Of a stretch of DNA of 64,000 nucleotides, positions 1-10,413 are shown in pieces (the stretch's first letter is position 1; each line of letters starts with the position of its first letter). Made by a program: the position numbers and the translations under genes. The notes under the pieces are model-generated. The model did no database searches. It was given only the letters and a program-made list of their open reading frames with translations, and had not been told where the DNA came from. The DNA lies in contig BCIJ01000042.1 in assembly GCA_001599935.1 (NCBI GenBank), forward strand, positions 15,648-79,647. The letters run 5' to 3'. Source of the stretch: Holtermannia corniformis (Eukaryota > Basidiomycota > Tremellomycetes > Holtermanniales).

Positions 1-1278
1 AAGATGGCGCACTTCATCCCGACAAAGAAGACGGACGATGCCAAGGCTCTGGCACGGGACTTCCTCAAGCACGTCATCCGACTCCACGGCCTCCCGAAAG
101 AGATCATCTCTGACCGCGGTACGACCTTTGTTGCCAAGTGGTGGCGCGAGGTACTTCGACTACTCGGCACCGACACCAAGCCCTCGACAGCGTTCCACCC
201 GCAGACCAATGGCCAGACCGAACGCATCAACCAGGTCCTGGAACACTACCTCCGAATGTACGCAAACTACCAGCAAGACGACTGGGTGGACCTCATCCCC
301 ATGGCCGAATTCGCCTACAACAACGGTTACCACTCCTCCCTGGGCGCTTCGCCATTCCAAGTCAACTACGGTCAAGATCCCTACGCGCCAGGCGCACTAG
401 TCCCTCCTCCTGCCCTCGACAACATCGCTCCCGCTATCCCTGCCGCCACCTCCCATGTTCTTTCCATCCACCAAGCTCACGACAACGCCCGCACGCACCT
501 TGCTCAAGCTCAAGAAACCTACAAGCGCTTTGCAGACAAGAAAAGACGCGACTTCGACCCCTCGGACTACGAACCTGGCAAGCTGGTCATGCTTCGCCGC
601 GTACACATCAAGACGGACCGGCCCTCAGACAAGCTGGACGACAAATGGGTTGGCCCCTACGCCATCGANAAGGCTATCGGCAGCCGATCATTCCGACTTG
701 CGCTCCCTCCTGGCTCNCGCGTTCACCCNGTNTTCCACGTNTCCCTCCTCTCGCCCTACNCCAACGCCAATGACTTTCCCTCGCGAACTCAAGACCCCCG
801 GCCGCCACCTGTGATCACGGGTGACGGAGACATCGAATACGAGGTTGAACAAATCCTCGACTCACGGCTGTTCGGACGCGGCAAGAAACTCAAGTACTTT
901 GTGGACTGGAAAGGCTACGGCAAGGAGGCCCGGGAATGGGTGGACGCGGACGACTTCGACAACGACGACAGCCTGGTGATTGCGTTCCACACGGCCTACC
1001 CCAGCAAACCCGGACACGAACGGATCACTCGAGCTGCTGCTGCCACCTGGGTACGCGACCGACCACCACACGAGGACCTTGGCATTGCCCGCGACAAACT
1101 TCGGACCCGGTACCGCAGGTACCTTGGACGCAAGAACCTACGGCGCTCGGAGCGCGCCTTGCAAGGGGGGGATAGTGTCATGATCCCGCCTGGATCCTGT
1201 CAGGCTCCGGCCGGCCGGTCCGATCGGCCGCAACCGGCTTCGCTCATTGGATCGGCTCGCACTGCGCAACGGTCGTAG
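1..1278 (+). mobile_element. Ty3/gypsy chromovirus pol 3' end: integrase C-terminal half plus chromodomain
   Basis: The open frame enters from outside the window, so only the end of the polyprotein is seen. The first part is the integrase core: the region around residues 35-80 carries the D-R-G-T-x-F block and the H-P-Q-T-N-G-Q-T-E-R block, which contains the catalytic Glu. It is followed by the usual A-Y-N-N and S-P-F segments. Residues about 275-335 form a chromodomain ([11 protein letters not shown], then Y-F-V-D-W-K-G-Y). In chromoviruses this domain steers integration to heterochromatin marks. The frame runs about 100 nt past the start of the LTR before its stop. Protease, RT and RNase H would lie upstream of base 1. 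Six ambiguous bases (669-760) fall in the segment between integrase and chromodomain. Confidence 0.93.
669..760. other. cluster of six ambiguous bases
   Basis: N at 669, 717, 729, 732, 741 and 760. All lie in the retroelement, in a 92-bp stretch, as expected when near-identical repeat copies are collapsed in an assembly. A single further N lies at 14555. Confidence 0.8.
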
Positions 1279-1520
1279 GAATGATCGGGACTGCGCAAGC
1301 TGCGCACAGGAACTACTGGAAGCGGAAGGAATTGGTCGGGTCGACGTCGGTGTCGACGACGGTGACGACGTCGACGACGACGTTGACGCGCGCGCAATCC
1401 CGAAGGCCACAGGGTATAAGAGAAGGGGCTTTGGCTGTTGTAGTTCTTCATCTGGTCTTACCTTTCATGCACTCCTGAACCACGGGTAGCTGCCGAGTCC
1501 TCCAGAGCTCACTCTTGACA
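1176..1520 (+). repeat. 3' LTR of the chromovirus (345 bp)
   Basis: The LTR begins TGTCA just after a purine tract (aagggggggata, 1163-1174) that fits a polypurine tract for plus-strand priming. It ends TGACA at 1516-1520, so the termini form a perfect 5-bp inverted repeat starting TG and ending CA. A TATA box (gtataaga, about 1414-1421) sits inside and would start the R region near 1440-1450. A CG-rich simple stretch of gac/gtc units lies at about 1340-1390. The 5' LTR is outside the window, so LTR divergence and the target-site duplication cannot be read. The 5 bp after the LTR are gccac. Confidence 0.82.
1413..1421 (+). promoter_or_regulatory. LTR TATA box
   Basis: The sequence gtataagag lies about 100 bp before the LTR end and is the only good TATA-like element in the LTR. 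It points toward the gene that starts at 1599. Confidence 0.5.
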
Positions 1521-1598
1521 GCCACGCGCCAGACCGGCCTGCATCATACTCGGTGGTGGACAACCGACCACAACTTCCCCGCCCGTCACCCTCATCAC

Positions 1599-2465
1599 AT
1601 GGGGATCCAAGGCTTCGAAGACGTTTATTCGGACGTTCAAGACTTCTTCGACGGCAAGTACAGTGCGCTGCAGCAGCGGGATAAGCAAGGCGCAGATCTG
1701 GAGAAGCGGATGGCCTCGCAGCGGCAGGCGCAGCGTAACAGTCTCAAGAACGAGGTACACCAAAGCTTTATATACTTGATAGCTTTATATCCAGCAGCTA
1801 ACTCACTTAGATCTTCCGCCGGGACCTCATGACCGGCACTGCCAGCCTGGCTTTCCAGGTCTCCCCTTCCGCCGCCCTGCCCAATCGGCCCCTGTCGTCC
1901 TACTCGATCGTCGGGCCAAACATCCCTTATACCGATCGTAATGCTGGGATTCTGCGCCGCATCGAGGACTTGGTGGCTCAGCTCGTGGTTCCGGGTGTGG
2001 TCGAGATGAGGAGGGATGAGGTGAAGCGCTGCGGTGGGAAGCCTTTGCCTGAGTTGGGTGAGTTCTATTTTATATACGGCTCATCAATGACTGACCCATT
2101 TCCTCTTAGACGACGAATACGACGAGGACGAGGCCCACCGGCGTGGTGACGAGATCCGCGCAAGCGAGGACGTCGGCGTCAAGAGCGAGGGCCAGTCGGG
2201 CTCGGCGAACAAGGCCAAGTCGACCAAGTCGACGCCAAAGTCGACTCCGTCCAAAGTGACGCCGCCGTCTACGCAGTCCAAGAAGCGTAAGCGGCCTGTG
2301 CACGATGGCCCGGTCCGCAAGTCTCCTCGTTTCGGGAAGGGCAAAGAGGTCGTTCGAGAGGACGAGAGTGAGGCGGAGCCCAGCGAGAGCGAGTCGGAAG
2401 GCGAGTCCGAGCTGTCCGGGCTGTCTGATGGGTCTGGTGACGGCTCGACGACCGACGACGAGTGA
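1599..2465 (+). CDS. uncharacterised acidic/basic nuclear protein, 252 aa, three exons
   Basis: Three exons are read: 1599-1754, 1811-2057 and 2110-2465. The 56- and 52-nt introns have clean GT...TAG ends, and the joined frame gives 252 aa. I do not recognise the family. The first 50 residues look helical and charged (F-E-D-V-Y-S-D-V-Q, then Q-Q-R-D-K-Q-G-A-D-L-E-K-R). The middle has a Pro/Ser patch followed by R-R-I-E-D-L-V-A-Q-L-V-V. The C-terminal 110 residues are low complexity: Lys/Ser/Thr/Pro-rich, with a K-K-R-K-R-P cluster like a nuclear localisation signal, then Glu/Ser/Asp runs. A nuclear or chromatin role is inferred from composition only. Its start codon lies 79 bp downstream of the LTR end. 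Confidence 0.72.
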
Positions 2466-2559
2466 GTCGAGCTTGTCGGTGGTCCGGTTCCGTGTCTGGC
2501 CTGTCTTTATAGTCTCTGTTGAGATTATATGCAGCCGCTTGTCGCTTCTACATCACTTG

Positions 2560-2594
2560 CCTGGCGCACCTAGCCTGGCGCACCTAGCCTGGCG
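2560..2594. repeat. 14-bp direct repeat, 2.5 copies
   Basis: Two exact copies of cctggcgcacctag are followed by a partial copy. The repeat lies downstream of the acidic protein gene. No function is evident. Confidence 0.7.
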
Positions 2595-2943
2595 ACCGCT
2601 GCTGGCTGGCTGAGGACTTTATATCCCCCGCGAAAGGTCAGAGTCCGCGGACGATTCCGCGGACGCCTCTGAGAGGCTTGCACCGTTGTAAATACCAGTA
2701 GGTTGGCCAGGCACTTTTCTCGCATAACTACCACTCTAAGACGTACGGTATAGGTGACTGCGATGACGAAACACGACCGCGTGGCCACGCGGGTTTCCGG
2801 CAAACAGCCGAATACACTCAACTGAGCTGTCAGCAGCGTGTGGGCAGTCACACCCAGACAACCAACTGGACATCAAAGACACCACTGAAGTAGATGCGGG
2901 TGAACGTTTACAGCAGAGGACCACGAATTATGGGTTGCAAACA

Positions 2944-2959
2944 GCAAAAAAAACAAAAA
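2944..2959 (-). terminator. RNA polymerase III terminator of the tRNA
   Basis: On the minus strand the tRNA is followed at once by ATTTTTG and then a run of eight T residues, a standard Pol III stop signal. Confidence 0.75.
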
Positions 2960-3042
2960 TACTAAGGACGGGGGTCGAACCCGCGACCGTCTGCGCACAA
3001 AATTTTGTAAAGCAGACGCGCTAGCCACTGCGCCACCTCAGC
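2960..3042 (-). tRNA. tRNA-Val (anticodon UAC) with a 10-nt intron
   Basis: Read on the minus strand, the sequence folds into a full cloverleaf. The 7-bp acceptor is GCTGAGG/CCTTAGT with two G-U pairs. The D stem is GCGC/GCGC, the anticodon stem TCTGC/GCAGA and the T arm GCGGG-TTCGACC-CCCGT, with discriminator A. The region between the anticodon stems is 17 nt. Taking out 10 nt (2996-3005), directly 3' of position 37 where eukaryotic tRNA introns lie, leaves the loop TTTACAC. With its stem this is the typical eukaryotic tRNA-Val(TAC) anticodon arm; the anticodon is at 3007-3009. The internal B box (GGTTCGACCCC) is intact. Confidence 0.87.
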
Positions 3043-3240
3043 AATAGTGGAGGTCTATGACGTAAAATGAGGTTCGATATGTTCTAACCATGAACTCAGG
3101 TGGTTCTCTGGAAAGGTATCAAGTCGAAAAATGTCAATATCTCAATGCGGCGCAAGAACCTGCTCCTCTATCCCACGGCCTCCGCCCATCAAGTGCCAGC
3201 ATCGCGTCGATCAAGAGCAGCAGCGCCAACGACGCATCCA

Positions 3241-5339
3241 TCACGCCTTCTTAAGCCTCTTCCTCCCGCCCGCCTCCATCTCCCACTGGTCGCCGTTCTC
3301 AGCCCAAAGCGCCTTCAGCCACTGCTCGCATTCGTGGGCCGTGCCCGTCGGGTGATCCAGCTGCCAGTTCTCGGCGGCGCGCTGGACTGTGTTCCGGACT
3401 TTGGTTGGTGGGAGAGAGAGGAGGGTTGCGATTTGCTTGCCCTGGGTGACGTTAGGCGATGCGATGCGATGGTGGGAAAGAGAGGGACGTACGTCTATGA
3501 TTTTGGGCTTTTCGATTGCGTGATCGAGTTGGAGATGTTCGATCCGGGATATGAAAGCGTTGTATTGGTTGATGATGGCTTGTGCTTGTGCGTGTGCTCC
3601 TGCGTGGTGTTAGTTCGACCTGGTGGCACGTAAGCGACGCACCGTCGCGGTATTGTCCAGCCTCAAGATCCCATAGCGGCAGTAGGCGCATCACGATCGT
3701 GAACGTGATCGAGCTCGCCCAGTGCGCTAGCGACGGTTTCCCTGGCACCTTGGGTTTCGCGTGCGCTTTCGGATCCGAGATCAGGTTGCCTTGACGACAT
3801 TAGCTCGATATCAGTCAACACGGCCACCGACCAATCGACGAGCGCTCATGAGGACCTTGATACAGCTCTGGTTCTGGTCTGGTAAAGAGCTCGACTGCCG
3901 CATGGAGGTTTGACGCTGCGAGTTTCTGGTCGGTCGAGAGCTACGAGCGATCAGTGGTTTCCAACGGATTCGCGCACACCTTCAAGCCCTCGCCGACTAC
4001 GAGCTCGAGCGCCTTGACGTCCTTTTTACCGAACCGGACTAGGCCTTCTCGAAACGGGGCGACGGCACACGCGAGCCATAGTAACTCTTGACGTGCCCTC
4101 GCTTCACGCAGTAGGGTTGGGTGCAGGCCAACGGTTGGCTCGTTTAGAAGCCCGTGCAGGATCTGTGCGGTCGCGAGAGCGTCGGTCGTGGGTGCTTGCG
4201 GTGGTGTTGGGGCGGCGGGAGGTGGGATGGTGAAGATTGAGGGGTAAAGGTTGAGGTGGTTGATCAGTGTCAACGAGTGGACCGGGTCGGGCCCTGAGGC
4301 TGTTAGCCTCTCGGAAGTTTGATCACGATTCAAGCACCTTTCAACATCTTCAGGACCTCGATCCCAACGCGCTCTTTCGAGATCTTGGTCCGGAGTGCTT
4401 CCTATGGCATTCGCGTCAATGCCTCGTTCTAGGTCACAAGCCTACCAACCAAGACACCCCCAGGCCCAGCGCCCTCCCTCAATACCGCCTCGACTCCGTG
4501 CTCGACTCTGAGCGCAAAGCGACTCGCAAACCTGACGAGCCTCAGAATCCTCAATGGATCATCCTGAAACGTCTGTAGCGGCGGTAGAGGCGTGCGCGCG
4601 ATCCTGTTCTCGAGGTCGTCCAGACCATGCCCGGTGTGATCTTCCACAGACCGCGTATGTACGTTGTAGAACAATGAATTGATCGTCAGGTCTCGTCTCA
4701 GGGCGTCTTGGCGCGGCGTGCCGAGTTGCTGCGAGCGTGAGCCGCGGTCTAACATTGGATATGGGATGACGGACCACGGCGTCTGGGATCCGACTGCCCT
4801 CGGCATAGCTCTCACTCCTGAGACCGACAAAGTCGCATTCGAGGCCCATGATGCGCGTCGTAGCCGTCTCGAGATGCTTGCTCTGCTCCGGGTTGGCTGC
4901 GACTTTACCTACCGACCCGACGGCGACGTTGCGTGGCGGCGTGGTGAGAAACTGTGTAAAGCCGAGAGCGAAAGCGTGGCCTGATGCGGTAGACAGCGCG
5001 ACGTCGAGGTCTGATGAAGGGAGCGAGAGCAGCTGCGGGATCCGGTGAGCGGTGGCGAGATGGGACTAGACGGACCTTGTCTCGAACCCAGCCGCCAGCG
5101 ATCCGACATTCGACCGTTTGGTCCCGACCGGCCTCGGCGTGCTCTGGCGGGACGTAGGACTGTGCAAACTGATCGAGCAGGTCGAGGAACGTGGCCTCGG
5201 TCTCGGTCAGGGTGATTGATGGCGGGTTCATGGTGCGTGCGGCGGCGTGAGTGAGACGTGCGAATGCGTGCGATGCGATGCGAGTCGTCGTGGCCGGTCG
5301 TAAGGTCGAGAGTGGTGCCAGTCGTAGAGTCTGGCGCAT
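3241..5339 (-). CDS. CCA1: CCA-adding enzyme (tRNA nucleotidyltransferase)
   Basis: Adds or repairs the 3' CCA of tRNAs in mitochondria, cytosol and nucleus. Class II nucleotidyltransferase landmarks appear in order. First is R-I-A-G-G-W-V-R-D-K. After an intron comes the catalytic metal site S-S-D-L-D-V-A-L, then R-R-D-L-T-I-N-S-L-F-Y-N, then G-x-x-D-L-E-N-R-I-A-R-T-P, then D-D-P-L-R-I-L-R-L-V-R-F-A-S-R-F. The C-terminal part is helical and ends in a basic G-G-R-K-R-L-K-K-A tail. Several short introns were read in the 3' half, with exon joins near 3460, 3600, 3650 and 3850-3960. The first Met (5339) gives a 36-residue leader rich in Arg, Thr and Ala, typical of a mitochondrial presequence. 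A second in-frame Met at 5231 would give the cytosolic form, as in yeast Cca1. Confidence 0.93.
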
Positions 5340-6322
5340 AAGCGTTCAGACTGGTGGTTTGGGCAGGTAGCTGACTAGGTGGGTGGGATGCCGTGTGGTG
5401 TGTTTTGTAGTACGATCTGAGCTTGACACTACCCTACTCGAGACGGTGTCCCAACGCAGGTCACCACTGCCTTTGTGTAGACGAGCTCTCTGACTTTGTC
5501 AAGTACTAGCGTTACGGTAGCGCTGCCGCACCGTGCTAGCTCTTCTAGCACTACAAAATCATTTCCCTAGCGCAATGCCGTAAAGACCCGATTGGGGTTC
5601 AGTGGGGTTTAGTGAGCGTCTTGACGGCTGCACTCTAGTGCTCTTGCTCTTGCTGTCTTGTTGACCCGGTCGTGATCCTTCCTCATCTACGCCATCGTAG
5701 CCAGTCTCTACCCTAGTCGTAGCCAGTCGAGAGATGCATCCCGTAGCCCGCACGCAGCCAATCGGCACTGGCCCGTACGAGGGCCAGGGTCAACCTGATC
5801 CGGGTCGTGGCGGCGCCGTCACCCCGAATCGCGCTCGGCGTCGTCGCTGTCGTTGAGACCGCACACGACACCGAGCACCGCGCTCTAGTCCATCTCACAC
5901 GGCAGAGAACGACAGAGAACATCACCAAAGGCCAGCCAAGCTTTCGGACCGTGCACCGTGCACGGCGCCGCACGTCAAGCCAACGTTGGAGCCGACCGCG
6001 AATCCGTCTGCGAGACCAACGTCACGCACGCTGGGACCGGAGCCTGCCTCGGTCTCGACAGTCGACGAGCATAAACCGTATCGACGCGAGTGGGCCGGTC
6101 ACGCTAGACGCTAGCTGGCGCTCGACGGCCGGTGGCGAGCAGACGGTAGCAAGCGAGTTAGCAGAGCGCTCGCACGACTTTGTCGTGTGCGCCGTATCAG
6201 GCGCGTGAGCGAGTGAGCAAGCGTAGCACGATCCGTCAGTCTCTGCTGCAGTCCCAAACTTGACATCGCATCGCATCGCACAAGCCCATCAACTGACACA
6301 CTCGCAGCCGAGGCACCCCAAA
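5340..6322. promoter_or_regulatory. divergent intergenic region between CCA1 and the kinase gene
   Basis: About 980 bp separate the two outward-facing start codons, so both promoters must lie here. I see no supported gene and no clear TATA box. Small ORFs on both strands lack any recognisable family. Confidence 0.5.
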
Positions 6323-9300
6323 ATGTCCCTCTTGTCCTCACTGCCCGCTCTCGGTCCCGAGCACACGGAGAAGTTTGACATTGACCACCTCTCGCTCGCC
6401 TCGACGCTGTCTGGCGAGACCCAAGCTTCCGCCTCGTCTTCAAGCAGTCACCGGCACACGCCCGCACCTCCCTCGAGCGCCGGCACAAAGACACCCGACG
6501 CCGCAGGCTACGGTCTGCTCTCGCCTGCATCAGCCTCGGGTTCAGGCTCGGGCTCGGCCATAGGCTGGGGTGCAACACCGAGACCGGTCGGAGTCCGACG
6601 GCAGAGCTCAACAAAGAGTTCGACCGGAGGGAGCGAGATCCGCCATGGCTTGGGATTGTCCACCAGCGAGCATGCAGACGGGATTGGCGGCTCGTTGGGA
6701 CTCCATCGAGGACTAGGCTCGTTCAAAAAGGGCAAAGCGAGGGATGACAGTCTTCCGCACAGTGTCGTACAGTCACCGAGCATAGGCTCCGAGGGCGATG
6801 TGTAAGTTGATCCCTCCGCTCGCTAGTGCTGGCTCACACGCACTAGGATCGAGACGAACATGGTCACCATCGAGCGCCACCTTGAGACGGGTCGCAAAAT
6901 GATCAATCAGTACCTTGTGCGCCTCTCCTCTCTGGGTCCATTCCACCACTCACACCTACAGGTTCTCGATCTCCTAGGCCGCGGTGCACACGGCGACGTC
7001 CGCAGAGGTCGCGACATGTCGTTTCACGAATCCCCAACCGAAGAGGACGAGCAGCACGACGAGCCGCCACCCCACTATGTCGCGATCAAGATGGTCAAGC
7101 GGACGGGCAAGAAGACGCTCACTGGGTTCACACAGCAGCGACTCGCCAAGATGCGCCAAGGCGCACCGCCAGAGGGAGAGTCAGTACTGTGGCAATGGCC
7201 CGGGGACCAGTCCTGACGTGCACACAGCTCGATCCAGAGGATCCGGCGCGAGATTGCAATCTTCAAAAAGGTCAACCACCCAAACGTCGTCAAGCTCAAA
7301 GAGGTCATTGATGACCCGGACTCGAGCAAGATCTTTATGAGTCAGTAGCAGGTTGAATAATCACCCTCAAGCTGACAGTGGCCAGTCTTGGAACTCTGCG
7401 AAGGTGGCGAGATCAAGTGGATGGATGAGGACGGTGGGCCTGCTTTGACGCTGGACGAGACGCGGCGCATCTTGCGCGACTCGATCCTGGGCTTGGAGTA
7501 TTGTGAGTTACGGACCTTACTGTGAGCGCCGCTGATGGCCACAGTGCATCACCAGGGTATCATCCACCGCGACATCAAGCCGGCAAACTTGCTGTACTCG
7601 CAGCCGACCGGCACCGTCAAGATATCCGACTTTGGGTGCTCGCACTACTCTGACGCTCTACGTGTCGCGAGCGCAGGCTCGCATGATCCCGATGGCGAAC
7701 CACCCGTGTTCATCGACGACCACGAGCTCGCAAAGACTGCAGGCTCACCAATGTTCTACGCTCCCGAAATGTGCTATACCGGGATCGAGCCCGAGACGTT
7801 TACGCCCTCGCCGCAAATCTCACCAGGCGTGACGCCTGTGACCGAGCCGCCGACGTTTAGCTTTCGCCCGCCGTCGCAGGCTGGAGACAAGCCGAGTTCG
7901 ATCCGGACCGTCTCGTCGCACACTGTGCAAACGCGCAAGAATGAGCGGCTGCCGATCACGGATGCGATCGACGTCTGGGCGCTCGGCGTCACACTGTATT
8001 GCTTACTGTTTGGCCAGACACCGTTTGACGCCCCGAACACGTATATCCTCATGCAGCAGGTCATCCCGGTCGTTGAATATCCGGTGCCGGCGACGATCGG
8101 TAAAGAGAAGCTCAAGACGGGCGGTCGGTACGGCGAACAGGCAGACAGCGAGGACGTGCGTGAGGTGCTGGATTTACTGAGCGAGATGCTGGAAAAGGAC
8201 CCGTCGAAGCGGATCCGACTTGACGTCGCCAAGGTGTGTTGTGCAGCGCGAGTCAGGTTCAACGCTGACATATCAGCGACACCCGTTCATCCTTAAGGGC
8301 ATTGCCGACCCGTCCGCTTGGCTCGCCAGTACCGACCCGCAAGCGCAGACATTCGTCACTGTCTCCAACGACGAAGTCGCCGCCGCCGTCACGAAATCGT
8401 CCACGTTCAAGGACAAGTTTCGGCGCGGGTTCAAGACCATTTCAAACAAGCTCCAAGTGCTCGCGAGTGGTGGGGGCCGAAGTCGGAGCAAGAGTATCGG
8501 CACAAACGACGAAGCCGACAGCGCGGCATCGACGGTCCCGTCGAATGCGTCGTCGACCGCGCCGAGCATGATCAACCTGCAGACGTTGCAGAACACAAAC
8601 GTCCCGACTGGCGTCAAGCAGTCGGGCAGGGTGCGCTCTGCAGGCAATCAGCGCGAGGCTTCACCGCTACCGAGCCCAGCTGCGACCCTCACTCGACGGT
8701 TCTCACTACTCGGTTCACGCCAGAACACTGCGGACAGGCTGCCGTCGCCAAACCCTTTGTCGGCTGCCACCGTGCGGCCACCCGCATCGCCTCGACGGTC
8801 GACCATTCAATTGGGATCATCGGGTCCCGCACCTCTCCATATCCCATCTCCTGCACCCTCGAGCGAGATCCTAGGACGCAGTTTCAGCAGTCAATCATCG
8901 ACGTCGCCGAATCGCGGGTTCATTGTCCATCGACGCATGTCGGCTCATCTTGCCCCACCCCATCTGTTGCCCGGCGCTCGGCAGCCCGATCGAGCGAGCC
9001 CGTTCTCCGCCAGTCTTAATTCAGAGGACGAGTCGCCGAGGTCGCCTAGCCTGGTCCGAAAAGGCGGTTCATCAGCTTCACTCGACAAGGCTGCGCGAGC
9101 GCCCGGCAGTGCTCTGAGTCCCGACCATACGAATCTGTCACCATCTGGCAGTCTGCGACGGCGGCCGTCGGTCGATGCCGAGGGTGGTCGCCAGCGATCA
9201 TCGAGCATTGCTAGCGGGGCGAGCAGTGCCATGGGCTTTGGCAAGATTGTGCGCCTGCTCTCGCGCAATTCCAGCCAACGAAGCGGTTCAAGGATCCTAC

Positions 9301-10268
9301 GGCGTAGAAAAGAGGCTTCTGGTACGAGTGCCGCTTCCGACGTTGAAGACTCGGCCATCACGTCTGGCACGACGTCTCCTGTCGATCCAACGGCGCGAAT
9401 GAGTCTCGACGATCAACAGCGTCAAAGCCTGGATACGTACGAGTCGGGCTCGTTCTCTTCTCGTGGCGGCCTCGCAGCCAGTCCGGAACGAGTCATGCAT
9501 CCATACCGCGATCGAAGGCCGTCCAACGGGCCTTTCCGACGGGGATCGAACCTGAGTGAACCGCTGTCGACCCACTTGGACGAAGAGGTCGATTGGGACG
9601 GCGACGATGGCTCGGCGGATGATGATGACTTTTACGGCGACGAAGTCAGATCGTTCAACCGGATTCCGCGGAGCGCCGAGGACCTCAGCTCGGGTATCTG
9701 GAAGCTGGACGCGGCGTCAGGCTGGCGAGGCGACGAGTCTCGAGATGGTCTTGGCCTCAACATCCCCGAAAGCAACAAGCACCCGCCGGTCGTATCGACT
9801 ACACCATCCTTACCCCCTATTCCCGATATGTCGCCCACTTCCCTGCAAGCACTGCCGATCCACTCGTTGTCACCCGTCACCCCACCCCCATCTTCACTCC
9901 TTCTATCGCCACAAGCCAAAACCACAGATGTCGATCACAAGAGCTTGTCACCCACTCATCCTTCGTTCCCCCCATCTGATTTTGGTCGTCCCCGATCATT
10001 ATCACGAAACAGTGCACGCGCTTCACCATTCCGAGGTCCAGACCGCGCACGCAGCCCTCTGGGCGGCGCATCGACCCACCTCGAGGCTCACCGCAACAGT
10101 CCCTTGCGTCTGAACCCTGCCACTGGCGGGCCTGTGCTAGACGACGACGACGAAGACGAGGGTCTCGCCATCGACATGGGCAAACGCGGGCGCAAAGCCT
10201 CGAGCACCCTCAGTACGCGCCCAGCTGCGCCAAAGCCTCCGCACTCCAGCTCCCTCTCGCCCACTTAA
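6323..10268 (+). CDS. Ser/Thr protein kinase, CaMKK/Ssp1/Sak1-like, with long disordered tail (1225 aa)
   Basis: Seven exons join cleanly: 6323-6801, 6847-6916, 6962-7179, 7228-7340, 7386-7502, 7545-8233 and 8277-10268. The kinase domain starts near residue 170 with the family-typical I-N-Q-Y leader, then L-G-R-G-A-H-G-D-V and the V-A-I-K lysine. Next come H-R-D-I-K-P-A-N-L-L, D-F-G-C-S and an activation segment ending G-S-P-M-F-Y-A-P-E. An insert of roughly 60 residues rich in Pro, Ser and Thr sits before D-V-W-A-L-G-V-T-L-Y-C-L. The G-x-x-H-G-x-V loop and the I-N-Q-Y leader are typical of the CaMKK/Sak1/Ssp1 group that activates AMPK/Snf1-type kinases. The last 640 residues are Ser/Pro/Arg-rich, probably disordered, with many R-x-x-S sites. 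The N-terminal 160 residues are also low complexity. Confidence 0.9.
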
Positions 10269-10413
10269 TCCGTGTGCATTTGCTTTTAGAACACCTAGAA
10301 TATGTTTCTTTACGCACGAGCCGCGCCTGCAATGTATCGTTTACAAGTCTGCATCAAGTCTCGATTTTTAATGTACAGGGTCGTGGCTGGAGCTCTGGAG
10401 ACTGTTGGCGCCT

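Larger units (their letters stand above)
2466..2959. other. intergenic, short tandem repeat, no gene seen
   Basis: No supported gene lies between the acidic protein and the tRNA. A 14-bp unit (gcctggcgcaccta) is repeated two and a half times at 2559-2594. The palindrome-like gtccgcggac / ttccgcggac pair lies near 2642-2665. At the right edge is the A-rich stretch that serves the tRNA as terminator on the minus strand. Confidence 0.6.
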
